Of a DNA stretch of 7,077 nt, positions 1-5,288 are shown piece after piece. Location of the stretch: the NCBI GenBank assembly GCA_017354065.1, contig JAFMRN010000122.1:1-7077 (forward strand), written 5' to 3'. This DNA is from Solirubrobacterales bacterium. GTDB lineage: Bacteria; Actinomycetota; Thermoleophilia; Solirubrobacterales; Solirubrobacteraceae. The position numbers and the translations under genes are program-made. Each line of letters starts with the position of its first letter. Position 1 is the first letter of the stretch. The notes under the pieces were generated by a model. It was given only the letters and a program-made list of their open reading frames with translations, was not told the origin of the DNA and did not search any database.

Positions 1-1386
1 CTCGCGCTGGCGCGCCGGCGCCGGGCGCGAGCCGGTGCCCTGCACGCGCGGGCGCTCGCAGACCCGCCGGCGATGGTCAAGCGCTGGCTCTCAGACAGCC
101 TGCCCTTCACGCTGACCGGTGATCAGGCCAAGGCGATCGCCGAGATCGACGCGGACCTGGCGCGGTCAGAGCCGATGCAGCGGCTGTTGATGGGGGACGT
201 CGGCACCGGCAAGACGGTGGTCGCGCTGTACGCGATGCTGCGCGCGGTGGAGCACGGCTGCCAGGCGGCGTTCATGGCGCCGACCGAGACGCTCGCCGAA
301 CAGCACTTCGAGACGCTGCAGAAGCTGCTCGGCTCCGAGCTACTCGGGCTCGCGCTGCTGACCGGCTCGACCCCCGCGGGCCGGCGCAAGGAGATCCTCG
401 CCCGGCTCGAGTCCGGGGAACTGAACCTGATCGTCGGCACTCACGCGCTGATCGAGGAGGCCGTGCAGTTCCGGGAGCTGGCGGTGGTCGTCATCGACGA
501 GCAGCACCGCTTCGGGGTGGCCCAGCGCTCCGCCCTGGACAAGAAGGGCACACCCCACGTCCTGCACATGACCGCGACGCCGATCCCGCGCACCATGGCG
601 CTGGCCAACTACGGCGACCTGGACTTCACGGTGCTGGCCGAGCTGCCGCGCGGCCGCCAGCCGATCAGCACCCGGATCGCCGCGACCGAGCAGGAGCGCG
701 CAGCGGCATATGAGCTGGTGCGTGAGCAGCTGCGCGCCGGCCGCCAGGCGTTTGTCGTCTGCCCGCTGGTGGAGGAGTCAGACGCGCTCCAGGCGCGCGC
801 GGCGACGGCCGAGTACGAGCGCTTGGCGAGCACCGAATTGGCGGACTTCTCGGTCGTGTTGATGCACGGCCAGATGCGCCCCGCCGAGAAGGCCGCCGCG
901 ATGGCCGCCTTCGCGGAAGGCAAAGCCGACGTGCTGGTCGCGACGACCGTGATCGAGGTCGGGATCGACGTGCCCAACGCGACCGTGATGCTGGTCGAGG
1001 ACGCCGAGCGCTATGGCATCTCCCAGCTGCACCAGCTACGCGGCCGGATCGGTCGCGGCCAGCACGCCTCGACCTGCCTGCTGTTCGGCGCCAAGAGCGC
1101 CGTCCGGCTCCAGGCGCTGGAGCGCGAAGCCGACGGTTTCCGCCTGGCGGAGGTCGATCTGACGCTCCGTGGCGAGGGTGAGCTGGTCGGCGTGCGCCAA
1201 TCCGGGGCCGCCGAGTTCCGCTTCGCGCTGTTGCCCGATGACGCCGAGCTGATGGAGCGCGCGGCGCGCTACGCGCGTGAGGTGATCGACGCCGATCCCG
1301 ACCTGGAGGCTCCCGAGCACGCGCTGTTGTCCGACAGCCTGGAGCGCCGCTTTGGCGCCGAGGCGACCGCTCCGATAAGGGCATGA
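1..1386 (+). CDS. recG: ATP-dependent DNA helicase RecG, C-terminal part (5' end outside window)
   Basis: RecG is the superfamily-2 translocase that regresses stalled replication forks and migrates branched DNA during recombinational repair. The frame is open from base 1, so the ATG at base 73 is an internal Met and not the start. The leading residues (LALARRRRAR) resemble the linker just before the helicase domain. The wedge domain, roughly the first 280-300 residues, lies outside the window. Visible in order: Walker A GDVGTGKT (bases 193-216), the Walker B/DExH box DEQHRFG (496-516), motif III TATPIPRT (571-594), then lobe 2 with MHGQM, the VIEVGIDVPNA block and motif VI QLHQLRGRIGRG (1024-1059). 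The DGFRLAEVDLTLRGEGELVG block that follows corresponds to the RecG-specific TRG region that couples ATP hydrolysis to translocation. The stop TGA overlaps the rsmD start as ATGA. No helicase motif looks damaged, so the identity is secure; only the N-terminus is missing. Confidence 0.97.
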   Translation, partial: LALARRRRARAGALHARALADPPAMVKRWLSDSLPFTLTGDQAKAIAEIDADLARSEPMQRLLMGDVGTGKTVVALYAMLRAVEHGCQAAFMAPTETLAEQHFETLQKLLGSELLGLALLTGSTPAGRRKEILARLESGELNLIVGTHALIEEAVQFRELAVVVIDEQHRFGVAQRSALDKKGTPHVLHMTATPIPRTMALANYGDLDFTVLAELPRGRQPISTRIAATEQERAAAYELVREQLRAGRQAFVVCPLVEESDALQARAATAEYERLASTELADFSVVLMHGQMRPAEKAAAMAAFAEGKADVLVATTVIEVGIDVPNATVMLVEDAERYGISQLHQLRGRIGRGQHASTCLLFGAKSAVRLQALEREADGFRLAEVDLTLRGEGELVGVRQSGAAEFRFALLPDDAELMERAARYAREVIDADPDLEAPEHALLSDSLERRFGAEATAPIRA

Positions 1387-1913
1387 GGGTGATCGCCGGC
1401 AAGTGGGGAGGACGGCCATTGGCGGCACCGCCCGGCACGGCCACCCGGCCGACCGCCGACCGCGTCAAGGAGGCGCTGTTCTCGATGCTCGGCGACCTGG
1501 AAGGGGTGCGCGTGTTGGACCTGTTCGCGGGGTCCGGGGCGCTCGGCATTGAGGCGCTCTCTCGCGGGGCCGAGGCGGCCACCTTCGTCGACTCGGCGGG
1601 CGCCGCGATCAGTGCTGTACGCGAGAATCTGGAGCGATTGGGAGCGGACGCCACGGTGGTGCGCAAGCCCGCCCTTGCATACCTCGATGCAGCGAATCAC
1701 CTGCAAAGTCAATACGATCTCGTGTTCCTCGACCCCCCATACGCCACCGCCGGTGAGCTAGGGTCCCGGCTGTCAGCGGCGCTTACCCCGATCCTGGCCT
1801 CTGAGGCCAGGATCGTGTCCGAGAGTGACCGCAGACATCCGCTGGAGCTGGAAGCACCGCTGGTACAGGAACGCCGCTACGGCGACACGCTGATTCGAAT
1901 CCATGACGCCTGA
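1383..1913 (+). CDS. rsmD: 16S rRNA (guanine(966)-N(2))-methyltransferase RsmD
   Basis: RsmD is a SAM-dependent methyltransferase that makes m2G966 in 16S rRNA of the assembled small subunit. The 176-residue product has the usual family length. It begins MRVIAGKWGGRPL, the typical N-terminus (RIIaGxxrGrxL), followed by the RPTADRVKEALFSML segment at 22-36. The SAM-binding motif I LDLFAGSGALGIEALSRGA lies at about 45-63 and the catalytic motif IV DPPY at 117-120. The ATG overlaps the recG stop (ATGA), which implies translational coupling; AAGGG just upstream is too close to be a good ribosome site. The 3' end overlaps coaD by 11 bases, and the rsmD-coaD pair is common in bacteria. Two oddities: codons around 1675-1730 are richer in A/T (AAT, AGT, CAA, GCA) than the surroundings, and bases 1789-1815 form a long perfect palindrome within codons for PILASEARIV. 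Confidence 0.97.
   Translation: MRVIAGKWGGRPLAAPPGTATRPTADRVKEALFSMLGDLEGVRVLDLFAGSGALGIEALSRGAEAATFVDSAGAAISAVRENLERLGADATVVRKPALAYLDAANHLQSQYDLVFLDPPYATAGELGSRLSAALTPILASEARIVSESDRRHPLELEAPLVQERRYGDTLIRIHDA
1789..1815. repeat. 27-bp perfect palindrome (13-bp arms, 1-base centre) inside rsmD
   Basis: The left arm CGATCCTGGCCTC (1789-1801) is the exact reverse complement of GAGGCCAGGATCG (1803-1815), with a single T between. The symmetry ends at both flanks. In RNA this would fold as a hairpin of about 11-12 bp with a short loop; in DNA it could be a dimer-protein site or a cruciform. It lies in the rsmD frame and ends 88 bases before the coaD start. There is no T-run after it, so it does not look like a standard terminator. 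Its role is unknown. Confidence 0.9.
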
Positions 1914-2400
1914 TAACCGCATCGCAGTCTGCGCCGGCTCTTATGACCCGGTCACCAACGGTCACCTCGACGTGATCGCACGCGCCTCCGCGATGTTCGA
2001 CCACGTCGTAGTGGGGATCGCGAACTTCCCGTTCCGTAAGTCCAAGACGATGTTCAGCGCGGAGGAGCGCGCCGCCTTCATCGAACACGCGGTGGCGGAC
2101 CTGGGCAACGTCTCGGTCGAGCCGTTCACCAACCTGGTGGTCGAGTTCGCGCGCGAACACGGGGCCAAAGCGATCGTCAAAGGCCTGCGCGCGATCTCCG
2201 ACTTCGAGTACGAGCTGGAGATGAACCAGCTGAACCGCCTGCAAGCTCCGGATATCGAGTCCGTTTACCTAATGGCGTCGTCGCAGTACAGTTTCATCCG
2301 ATCAAGTGGCGTCAAGGAGCTCGCCACTTTCGGTGGCAGCATCGATGAGCTGGTCCCGGACGAGGTTGCCGCCGCGTTGAAGGAACGCATCACCCGCTGA
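1903..2400 (+). CDS. coaD: Phosphopantetheine adenylyltransferase CoaD
   Basis: CoaD catalyses the penultimate step of coenzyme A synthesis, ATP plus 4'-phosphopantetheine to dephospho-CoA plus pyrophosphate, in the cytoplasm. The 165-residue length is typical. The nucleotidyltransferase motif GSYDPVTNGH (residues 12-21) carries the TxGH signature with His21. The block KGLRAISDFEYELEMNQLNR (93-112) is the substrate-binding segment; Lys93 stands where E. coli has Arg88, and as I recall Lys is usual in actinobacterial enzymes. The C-terminal phosphate-binding segment reads YSFIRSSGVKE (129-139), where many homologues have S-S-S, so Arg133 replaces the first Ser. The start lies inside the last codons of rsmD (11-base overlap) with no visible Shine-Dalgarno sequence, suggesting coupling to rsmD. 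The product pathway supplies the prosthetic group for the ACP encoded downstream. Confidence 0.97.
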   Translation: MTPDNRIAVCAGSYDPVTNGHLDVIARASAMFDHVVVGIANFPFRKSKTMFSAEERAAFIEHAVADLGNVSVEPFTNLVVEFAREHGAKAIVKGLRAISDFEYELEMNQLNRLQAPDIESVYLMASSQYSFIRSSGVKELATFGGSIDELVPDEVAAALKERITR

Positions 2401-2418
2401 CGAAAGACACGCCACGAG

Positions 2419-2889
2419 ATGGACGTACTGGTACTCATCGACAAACTAGACGATCTGGTCCATAACGCGAAGAGCGTGATGATGACCGATCAGGTCCGCG
2501 TGGATAAAGAGGAGATCTACGACATCCTCGACCAGATGCGGGCCACGATCCCTGAGGAGATCAAGCAGGCTCGCTGGATCGTCAAGGAGCGCCAGGAGAT
2601 GCTCGCCGAGGCCAAGCGCGAGGCCGAGCGCATCGTCAAGGAGGCGCGTGAGCGCCAGGATCAGCTGATCGCCCAGGAAGAGGTCACCAAGCAGGCCGAG
2701 CGGGCCGCCGAGGACATCATCGAGGACGCGCGCCAGCGTGAGCGCGAGATCCGTCTCGGTGCCGAGGACTACGCCGATGAGATGCTCGGGATGCTGGAGG
2801 GGAACCTGTCGCGGATGCTCGGTGCCGTGCAGCGCGGGCGTGACCGCATCGCGGGCAAAGACGAGCCCGCCGAGCTAGCTGAACGCTAA
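2419..2889 (+). CDS. SepIVA-like coiled-coil protein (DivIVA/Wag31-related septation factor)
   Basis: A soluble, highly charged 156-residue protein with no signal peptide or membrane segment. Residues 1-55 (LIDKLDDLVHNAKSV, then the IYDILDQMRATIPEE segment) match, from memory, the N-terminus of mycobacterial SepIVA (Rv2927c; DELSAIVEEARGVPM, then IDDIKDAIPGE). Residues 84-144 (LIAQEEVTKQAERAAEDI, then MLEGNLSRMLGAVQRGRDRI) match its C-terminus. Between them is a short Glu/Lys/Arg/Ala-rich coiled coil (about 55-115). Mycobacterial SepIVA is about 240 residues, so this form lacks much of the central coiled coil. In mycobacteria the family is linked to division and polar envelope growth, and its gene also sits beside DUF177-rpmF-rnc-smc, which supports orthology. 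The ATG lies 18 bases after coaD with no clear Shine-Dalgarno sequence. The stop overlaps the stop of the convergent phosphatase gene. The general coiled coil also resembles ATP-synthase b subunits, but there is no membrane anchor. Confidence 0.8.
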   Translation: MDVLVLIDKLDDLVHNAKSVMMTDQVRVDKEEIYDILDQMRATIPEEIKQARWIVKERQEMLAEAKREAERIVKEARERQDQLIAQEEVTKQAERAAEDIIEDARQREREIRLGAEDYADEMLGMLEGNLSRMLGAVQRGRDRIAGKDEPAELAER

Positions 2890-3365
2890 CGCTCGCTCCA
2901 CCAGCGTCGTAAATCGTCACGCTGGTGCGGCAGCGGGCTCGCCGTAGGCTTGCGCGCCCGCAGGACCGCCAGCGCGTGATCAATCCCGCCGCCCTCACGC
3001 AGCGCGATTACGCCCGCGGCGACGGTCGCTGAGCGCTGCCAGCCCGCGCGGCAGTGCAGGTACACGGTGTGCTGAGCGTCGAGCCAGTCGATGACCTGGC
3101 TGACCGCTTCCCCGAGCGCCGGTCCGGGCAGGTTGCCGAAGTCGACCAGGTTGATCCGCCGTTCGCTGATCTCGTTCACCTCATAGGAGATCTCGATCTC
3201 AACGCGGGCGCCATCCGGGTACTCGCTGTCCTGGGCTAGGTTCAGCACGCGGTTCACGCCGACGGCGACCAGCTGGTGCACGTCATGGGCGTCGCGCGGC
3301 ATCGCGCCGACGTAGAGGCGCGGGTGCACCACAGCGAAGCCGTAATCCTGAAACCATTGGGACAC
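2886..3365 (-). CDS. Dual-specificity (cysteine-based) protein phosphatase family protein
   Basis: A 159-residue cytosolic protein with the P-loop signature HCRAGWQRS (residues 104-112), giving nucleophile Cys105 and phosphate-binding Arg111. Asp75, 30 residues before the cysteine in NLVDFGNLPGP, sits where the general acid of dual-specificity phosphatases is expected. The opening VHPRLYVGAMPRDAHDVHQLVAVGVNRVLNLAQ is the usual N-terminal strand-helix pattern of this fold. All three key residues are present, so an active phosphatase is likely, but the substrate (phosphoprotein, phosphoinositide-like or RNA 5' end) cannot be read from the sequence. The start is GTG at 3365: an in-frame TGA lies at 3371-3369, and the ATG just upstream is out of frame. 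The gene is antisense between two plus-strand housekeeping runs; its TAG overlaps the TAA of the SepIVA-like gene, and its start faces yceD across 21 bases. Confidence 0.88.
   Translation of the reverse strand: MSQWFQDYGFAVVHPRLYVGAMPRDAHDVHQLVAVGVNRVLNLAQDSEYPDGARVEIEISYEVNEISERRINLVDFGNLPGPALGEAVSQVIDWLDAQHTVYLHCRAGWQRSATVAAGVIALREGGGIDHALAVLRARKPTASPLPHQRDDLRRWWSER
2899..2927. terminator. Inverted repeat at the convergent gene ends, possible bidirectional terminator or mRNA 3'-end hairpin
   Basis: CACCAGCGT (2899-2907) and ACGCTGGTG (2919-2927) are perfect 9-bp complementary arms around an 11-base A/T-containing loop. The element starts 9 bases after the SepIVA-like stop and lies in the last codons of the phosphatase gene. 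There is no T-run on either side, so it is not a canonical intrinsic terminator. Placement between convergent genes is the main argument; arms of this size can also arise by chance in GC-rich coding DNA. Confidence 0.3.
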
Positions 3366-3371
3366 GGCTCA

Positions 3372-3378
3372 TAAGCTA
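3372..3378. promoter_or_regulatory. Candidate overlapping divergent -10 elements between the phosphatase gene and yceD
   Basis: Only 21 bases separate the GTG of the minus-strand phosphatase (3365) from the ATG of yceD (3387). TAAGCT (3372-3377, plus) and TAGCTT (3378-3373, minus) both fit the actinobacterial TAnnnT -10 pattern and lie back to back. The minus-strand element ends 7 bases before the GTG and the plus-strand element 9 bases before the ATG, so both transcripts would be leaderless or nearly so. No convincing -35 hexamers were found. This is inference from pattern and geometry. Confidence 0.3.
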
Positions 3379-3386
3379 GAGGCCTG

Positions 3387-3926
3387 ATGGCTGTACGCAC
3401 CGACACATTCGATCTGGGGGCGCTGCGGCTCAACTCCGGGGAGGGGCGCCGGCTCGAGTTGAGCGTCGCGGTCCCGGACTTTGAGCTCGCCGGGGAGACC
3501 TACCGGGTCGGCTCCTCCGAGCCCGGCTCGGACCTGGTCGACGTGAAGCTCGACATCTCGCGGATGACCGGCCAGGGTTATGCGCTGCACATTCGTTTCG
3601 GCGCAGTCCTATCGGGGCGCTGCATGCGCTGTCTGGACCCGGCCGCGGCTCAGTTCGACCTGGAGGCCCGCGAGGTATCCCAGCCCGGTGAGGGTGAGGA
3701 GCTGGAATCACCGTACGTCAGCTCCGACGAGGTCCTGGACCTGGCGTCATGGGTCCATGACGTGCTGGGCCTGGCGCTGCCCGCGACGATCGTCTGTAAG
3801 GACGACTGTAAGGGGCTCTGCTCGGTTTGTGGCGAGAACCTGAACAGCGCCGCTCCCGATCACGATCACCCGAGCGCGCCGGATCCGCGCTGGGCGGAAC
3901 TGGACAAGCTGAAGTTCGAGCAGTGA
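3387..3926 (+). CDS. yceD: YceD/DUF177 family protein, 23S rRNA accumulation factor
   Basis: Members of this family sit upstream of rpmF in most bacteria and are needed for normal 23S rRNA levels in E. coli; the molecular mechanism is not settled. The 179-residue product has the N-terminal beta-rich half with the CMRC pair (Cys79, Cys82) in LSGRCMRCLDP. It also has the C-terminal cysteine cluster CKDDCKGLCSVCGENLN (Cys137, 141, 145, 148), which probably binds a metal. The ending DPRWAELDKLKF is the typical family tail. The ATG at 3387 has AGAGG upstream, a weak Shine-Dalgarno-like stretch that is too close (5 bases) to be compelling. The gene heads a plus-strand run; rpmF follows after 63 bases that contain several small hairpins. 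The product is cytosolic, with no signal peptide. Family assignment is secure; the role is taken from E. coli and plant homologues. Confidence 0.93.
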   Translation: MAVRTDTFDLGALRLNSGEGRRLELSVAVPDFELAGETYRVGSSEPGSDLVDVKLDISRMTGQGYALHIRFGAVLSGRCMRCLDPAAAQFDLEAREVSQPGEGEELESPYVSSDEVLDLASWVHDVLGLALPATIVCKDDCKGLCSVCGENLNSAAPDHDHPSAPDPRWAELDKLKFEQ

Positions 3927-3958
3927 GCTGAGCCCGACAGGCTCTAATCCCACCGTTT

Positions 3959-3991
3959 GTGGGCCATCGCCCTGCTAGCCTGATGGCCCAT
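3959..3991 (+). promoter_or_regulatory. Inverted repeat reaching the rpmF start codon, possible translational or transcriptional control site
   Basis: TGGGCCATC (3960-3968) and GATGGCCCA (3982-3990) are perfect 9-bp arms; a G-U pair would add 3959/3991. The right arm includes the first base of the rpmF ATG, so the RNA hairpin would occlude the start. GTGGG (3959-3963) can instead pair with CCCAC (3949-3953) around a 5-base loop; the two folds exclude each other. The 13-base loop holds TAGCCT (3976-3981), a TAnnnT -10-like hexamer 8 bases before the ATG, so the repeat could instead be an operator over a leaderless promoter. Existence of the repeat is certain; function is inference. Confidence 0.45.
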
Positions 3992-4178
3992 GGCCGTCCC
4001 CAAGCAGAAGCAGTCCCACAGCCGCACAACCAAGCGCCGCTCAACGCACAAGGCGCACGTGCCGGCGACCAACGCCTGCCCGCAGTGCCACAGCCCGCGG
4101 CTGCCGCACCGTGTCTGCCCTAACTGCGGCAGCTACAAGGGGCGCGAGGTCGTGTCGGTCTCGGACCAACTCGACTGA
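3990..4178 (+). CDS. rpmF: 50S ribosomal protein L32
   Basis: L32 is a small protein of the large ribosomal subunit. The 62-residue basic product begins MAVPKQKQSHSRTTKRR, the canonical MAVPKxKxS N-terminus, which fixes the start at 3990. It carries a complete zinc ribbon, CPQC (Cys30, Cys33) and CPNC (Cys43, Cys46), so it is the zinc-binding (C+) paralogue type and not the cysteine-free form that some actinobacteria use under zinc starvation. There is no Shine-Dalgarno sequence before the ATG; instead an inverted repeat runs up to the start. It lies in the conserved yceD-rpmF-plsX order. A second ATG at 3983 is out of frame and excluded. Confidence 0.98.
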   Translation: MAVPKQKQSHSRTTKRRSTHKAHVPATNACPQCHSPRLPHRVCPNCGSYKGREVVSVSDQLD

Positions 4179-4217
4179 TCCGCGTTTGGGTTCCACCGCC
4201 CAACCCGAAGCTTCGAC

Positions 4218-5288
4218 ATGGTGACCGTTGCCGTTGACGGGAACGGTGCGGACCTAGGTCCGGCTGAGGTCGCCGCCGGCGCCAAACAGGCGGCTAAAAA
4301 GGGTGTTGGCGTGCGGCTGTTCGCGGACCTCGCCGCGATCGGCGACGCGGGCGCGCGCAAGCGCTTGACCGACGCCGGCGTTCAACTGGTCGACGCACCG
4401 GTCTCGATCGCCAAGGAACAGAACCCGGCGGCCGCTGTCAAGGCGCACCCCGACGCGTCGATCGTGCAGGCGTGCAAGGCCGTCGCCGCCGGTGAGGCCG
4501 ACGCGCTGGTGTCCGGCGGCTCGACCGGCTCCGCGCTGGCCGCCGCCACGCTCAACATCCGCCGTGACCGCGGGATCTACCGGCCGGCGCTGGCGCTCGC
4601 CATGCCGCGTCCCGCCGAGAAGCCGGTCGTGTTCCTCGACGTCGGCGCGAACGTCGAATGCCGGCCAGAGCACCTGGTCCAGTTCGCGCACATGGGCTCG
4701 GGCTTCGCCCAGGCTGTGCTCGGGATCAAGACCCCCGGGGTCGCCCTGCTGTCGAACGGCGAGGAGGCGATCAAGGGGACCGAGGTGCTGCGCGAGGTGC
4801 ATGAACGCCTGGAAGGCGAGGCGGGCGCGGGTCTGCGCTTCATCGGCAATGTCGAGGGCAACCACGTGCTCGACCACGAGATCGATGTCGTGGTGATGGA
4901 CGGGTTCATCGGCAACATCGCGCTGAAGCTGATGGAGGGCGTCTCCGACGTGGTCCTCGGCGCCGTCAAGGACGCCGCCAAGCAGTCCGTGTTCTCGATG
5001 CTCGGCGGCGCGCTGCTGTACCCGCAGGTGCGCAACATCAAGGCCAGAATCGACCCGGAGCTTCAAGGCGGCGCCTACATGCTCGGGCTGCGTAAGCCCG
5101 GTGTCGTGGCGCACGGTCGTTTCAGCCGGGTCGGGTTCGCCTCAGCGATCGAATACGCCGGGCGGGCCGTGGAGGAGGACATCATCGGCCGGACGCGCTC
5201 GGCCCTGGAGGAGGCGAACGCTCTGCGCCGGCGCGGTTCCGGGGAGGCTGACCCGTCCGCGACAGTGGATACGGTGACTAGCTCATGA
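4218..5288 (+). CDS. plsX: Phosphate acyltransferase PlsX
   Basis: PlsX converts acyl-ACP and phosphate into acyl-phosphate, the donor that PlsY uses for the first acylation of glycerol-3-phosphate; it is a peripheral membrane enzyme. The 356 residues include the family blocks SGGSTGSALAAA (99-110), LDVGANVECRPEHLVQFAHMG (140-160), a LLSNGEEAIKG block (177-187), GNVEGN (210-215), DGFIGNIALKLMEG (228-241) and the C-terminal GGAYMLGLRKPGVVAHG. The N-terminal signature, usually D-x-M-G-G-D, reads DGNGAD (7-12), an unusual change. The tail beyond about residue 335 is low-complexity and poorly conserved. The start ATG is followed directly by GTG, and neither has a clear ribosome site; palindromes flank it (CGAAGCTTCG at 4206-4215, and 4249-4262). 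The stop overlaps the acpP start as ATGA, so substrate carrier and enzyme are translationally linked. Confidence 0.96.
   Translation: MVTVAVDGNGADLGPAEVAAGAKQAAKKGVGVRLFADLAAIGDAGARKRLTDAGVQLVDAPVSIAKEQNPAAAVKAHPDASIVQACKAVAAGEADALVSGGSTGSALAAATLNIRRDRGIYRPALALAMPRPAEKPVVFLDVGANVECRPEHLVQFAHMGSGFAQAVLGIKTPGVALLSNGEEAIKGTEVLREVHERLEGEAGAGLRFIGNVEGNHVLDHEIDVVVMDGFIGNIALKLMEGVSDVVLGAVKDAAKQSVFSMLGGALLYPQVRNIKARIDPELQGGAYMLGLRKPGVVAHGRFSRVGFASAIEYAGRAVEEDIIGRTRSALEEANALRRRGSGEADPSATVDTVTSS
4249..4262. repeat. 14-bp perfect palindrome in the 5' codons of plsX
   Basis: CGGACCTAGGTCCG is fully self-complementary and lies 31 bases downstream of the plsX start. It covers the codons for the diverged GADLGP segment and includes CTA, a rare leucine codon in DNA this GC-rich. 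One 14-bp palindrome is roughly what chance allows in a window of this length, so a regulatory role is speculative; its position beside a second 10-bp palindrome before the start is the only support. Confidence 0.3.
5273..5277 (+). promoter_or_regulatory. Weak Shine-Dalgarno-like GGTGA for acpP
   Basis: GGTGA lies 7 bases before the acpP ATG, inside the last plsX codons. It is a partial match to the anti-Shine-Dalgarno complement at a suitable distance, and the clearest ribosome-site candidate in the window. With the ATGA overlap, acpP would be translated both by reinitiation and by direct binding, fitting the high ACP demand of cells. Confidence 0.3.

Noticed and set aside
73..75. ATG at base 73 as the recG start
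   Set aside because: The frame is open upstream to base 1 with plausible RecG sequence, and a product starting here would lack the whole wedge domain; the gene is cut by the window edge.
665..1666. 333-codon minus-strand open frame opposite recG and rsmD
   Set aside because: Arg/Pro/Ser-rich low-complexity product in the shadow of two well-identified genes.
3745..3762. 18-bp imperfect palindrome (8-bp arms, 2-base centre) in yceD
   Set aside because: Arms of 8 bp with short spacing are expected about once or more by chance in a window of this size, and the position inside yceD has no special context.
3930..3944. GAGCC/GGCTC hairpin after the yceD stop as an intrinsic terminator
   Set aside because: The stem is only 5 bp and no T-run follows; termination here would also cut off the co-directional rpmF.
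4186..4203. TTGGG/CCCAA hairpin in the rpmF-plsX spacer as a terminator
   Set aside because: The 5-bp stem with an 8-base loop and no T-run is too weak to support a terminator call.
4254..5114. 286-codon minus-strand open frame opposite plsX
   Set aside because: PlsX motifs on the plus strand are unambiguous; the antisense product shows no family motif and is explained by GC-rich codon bias.
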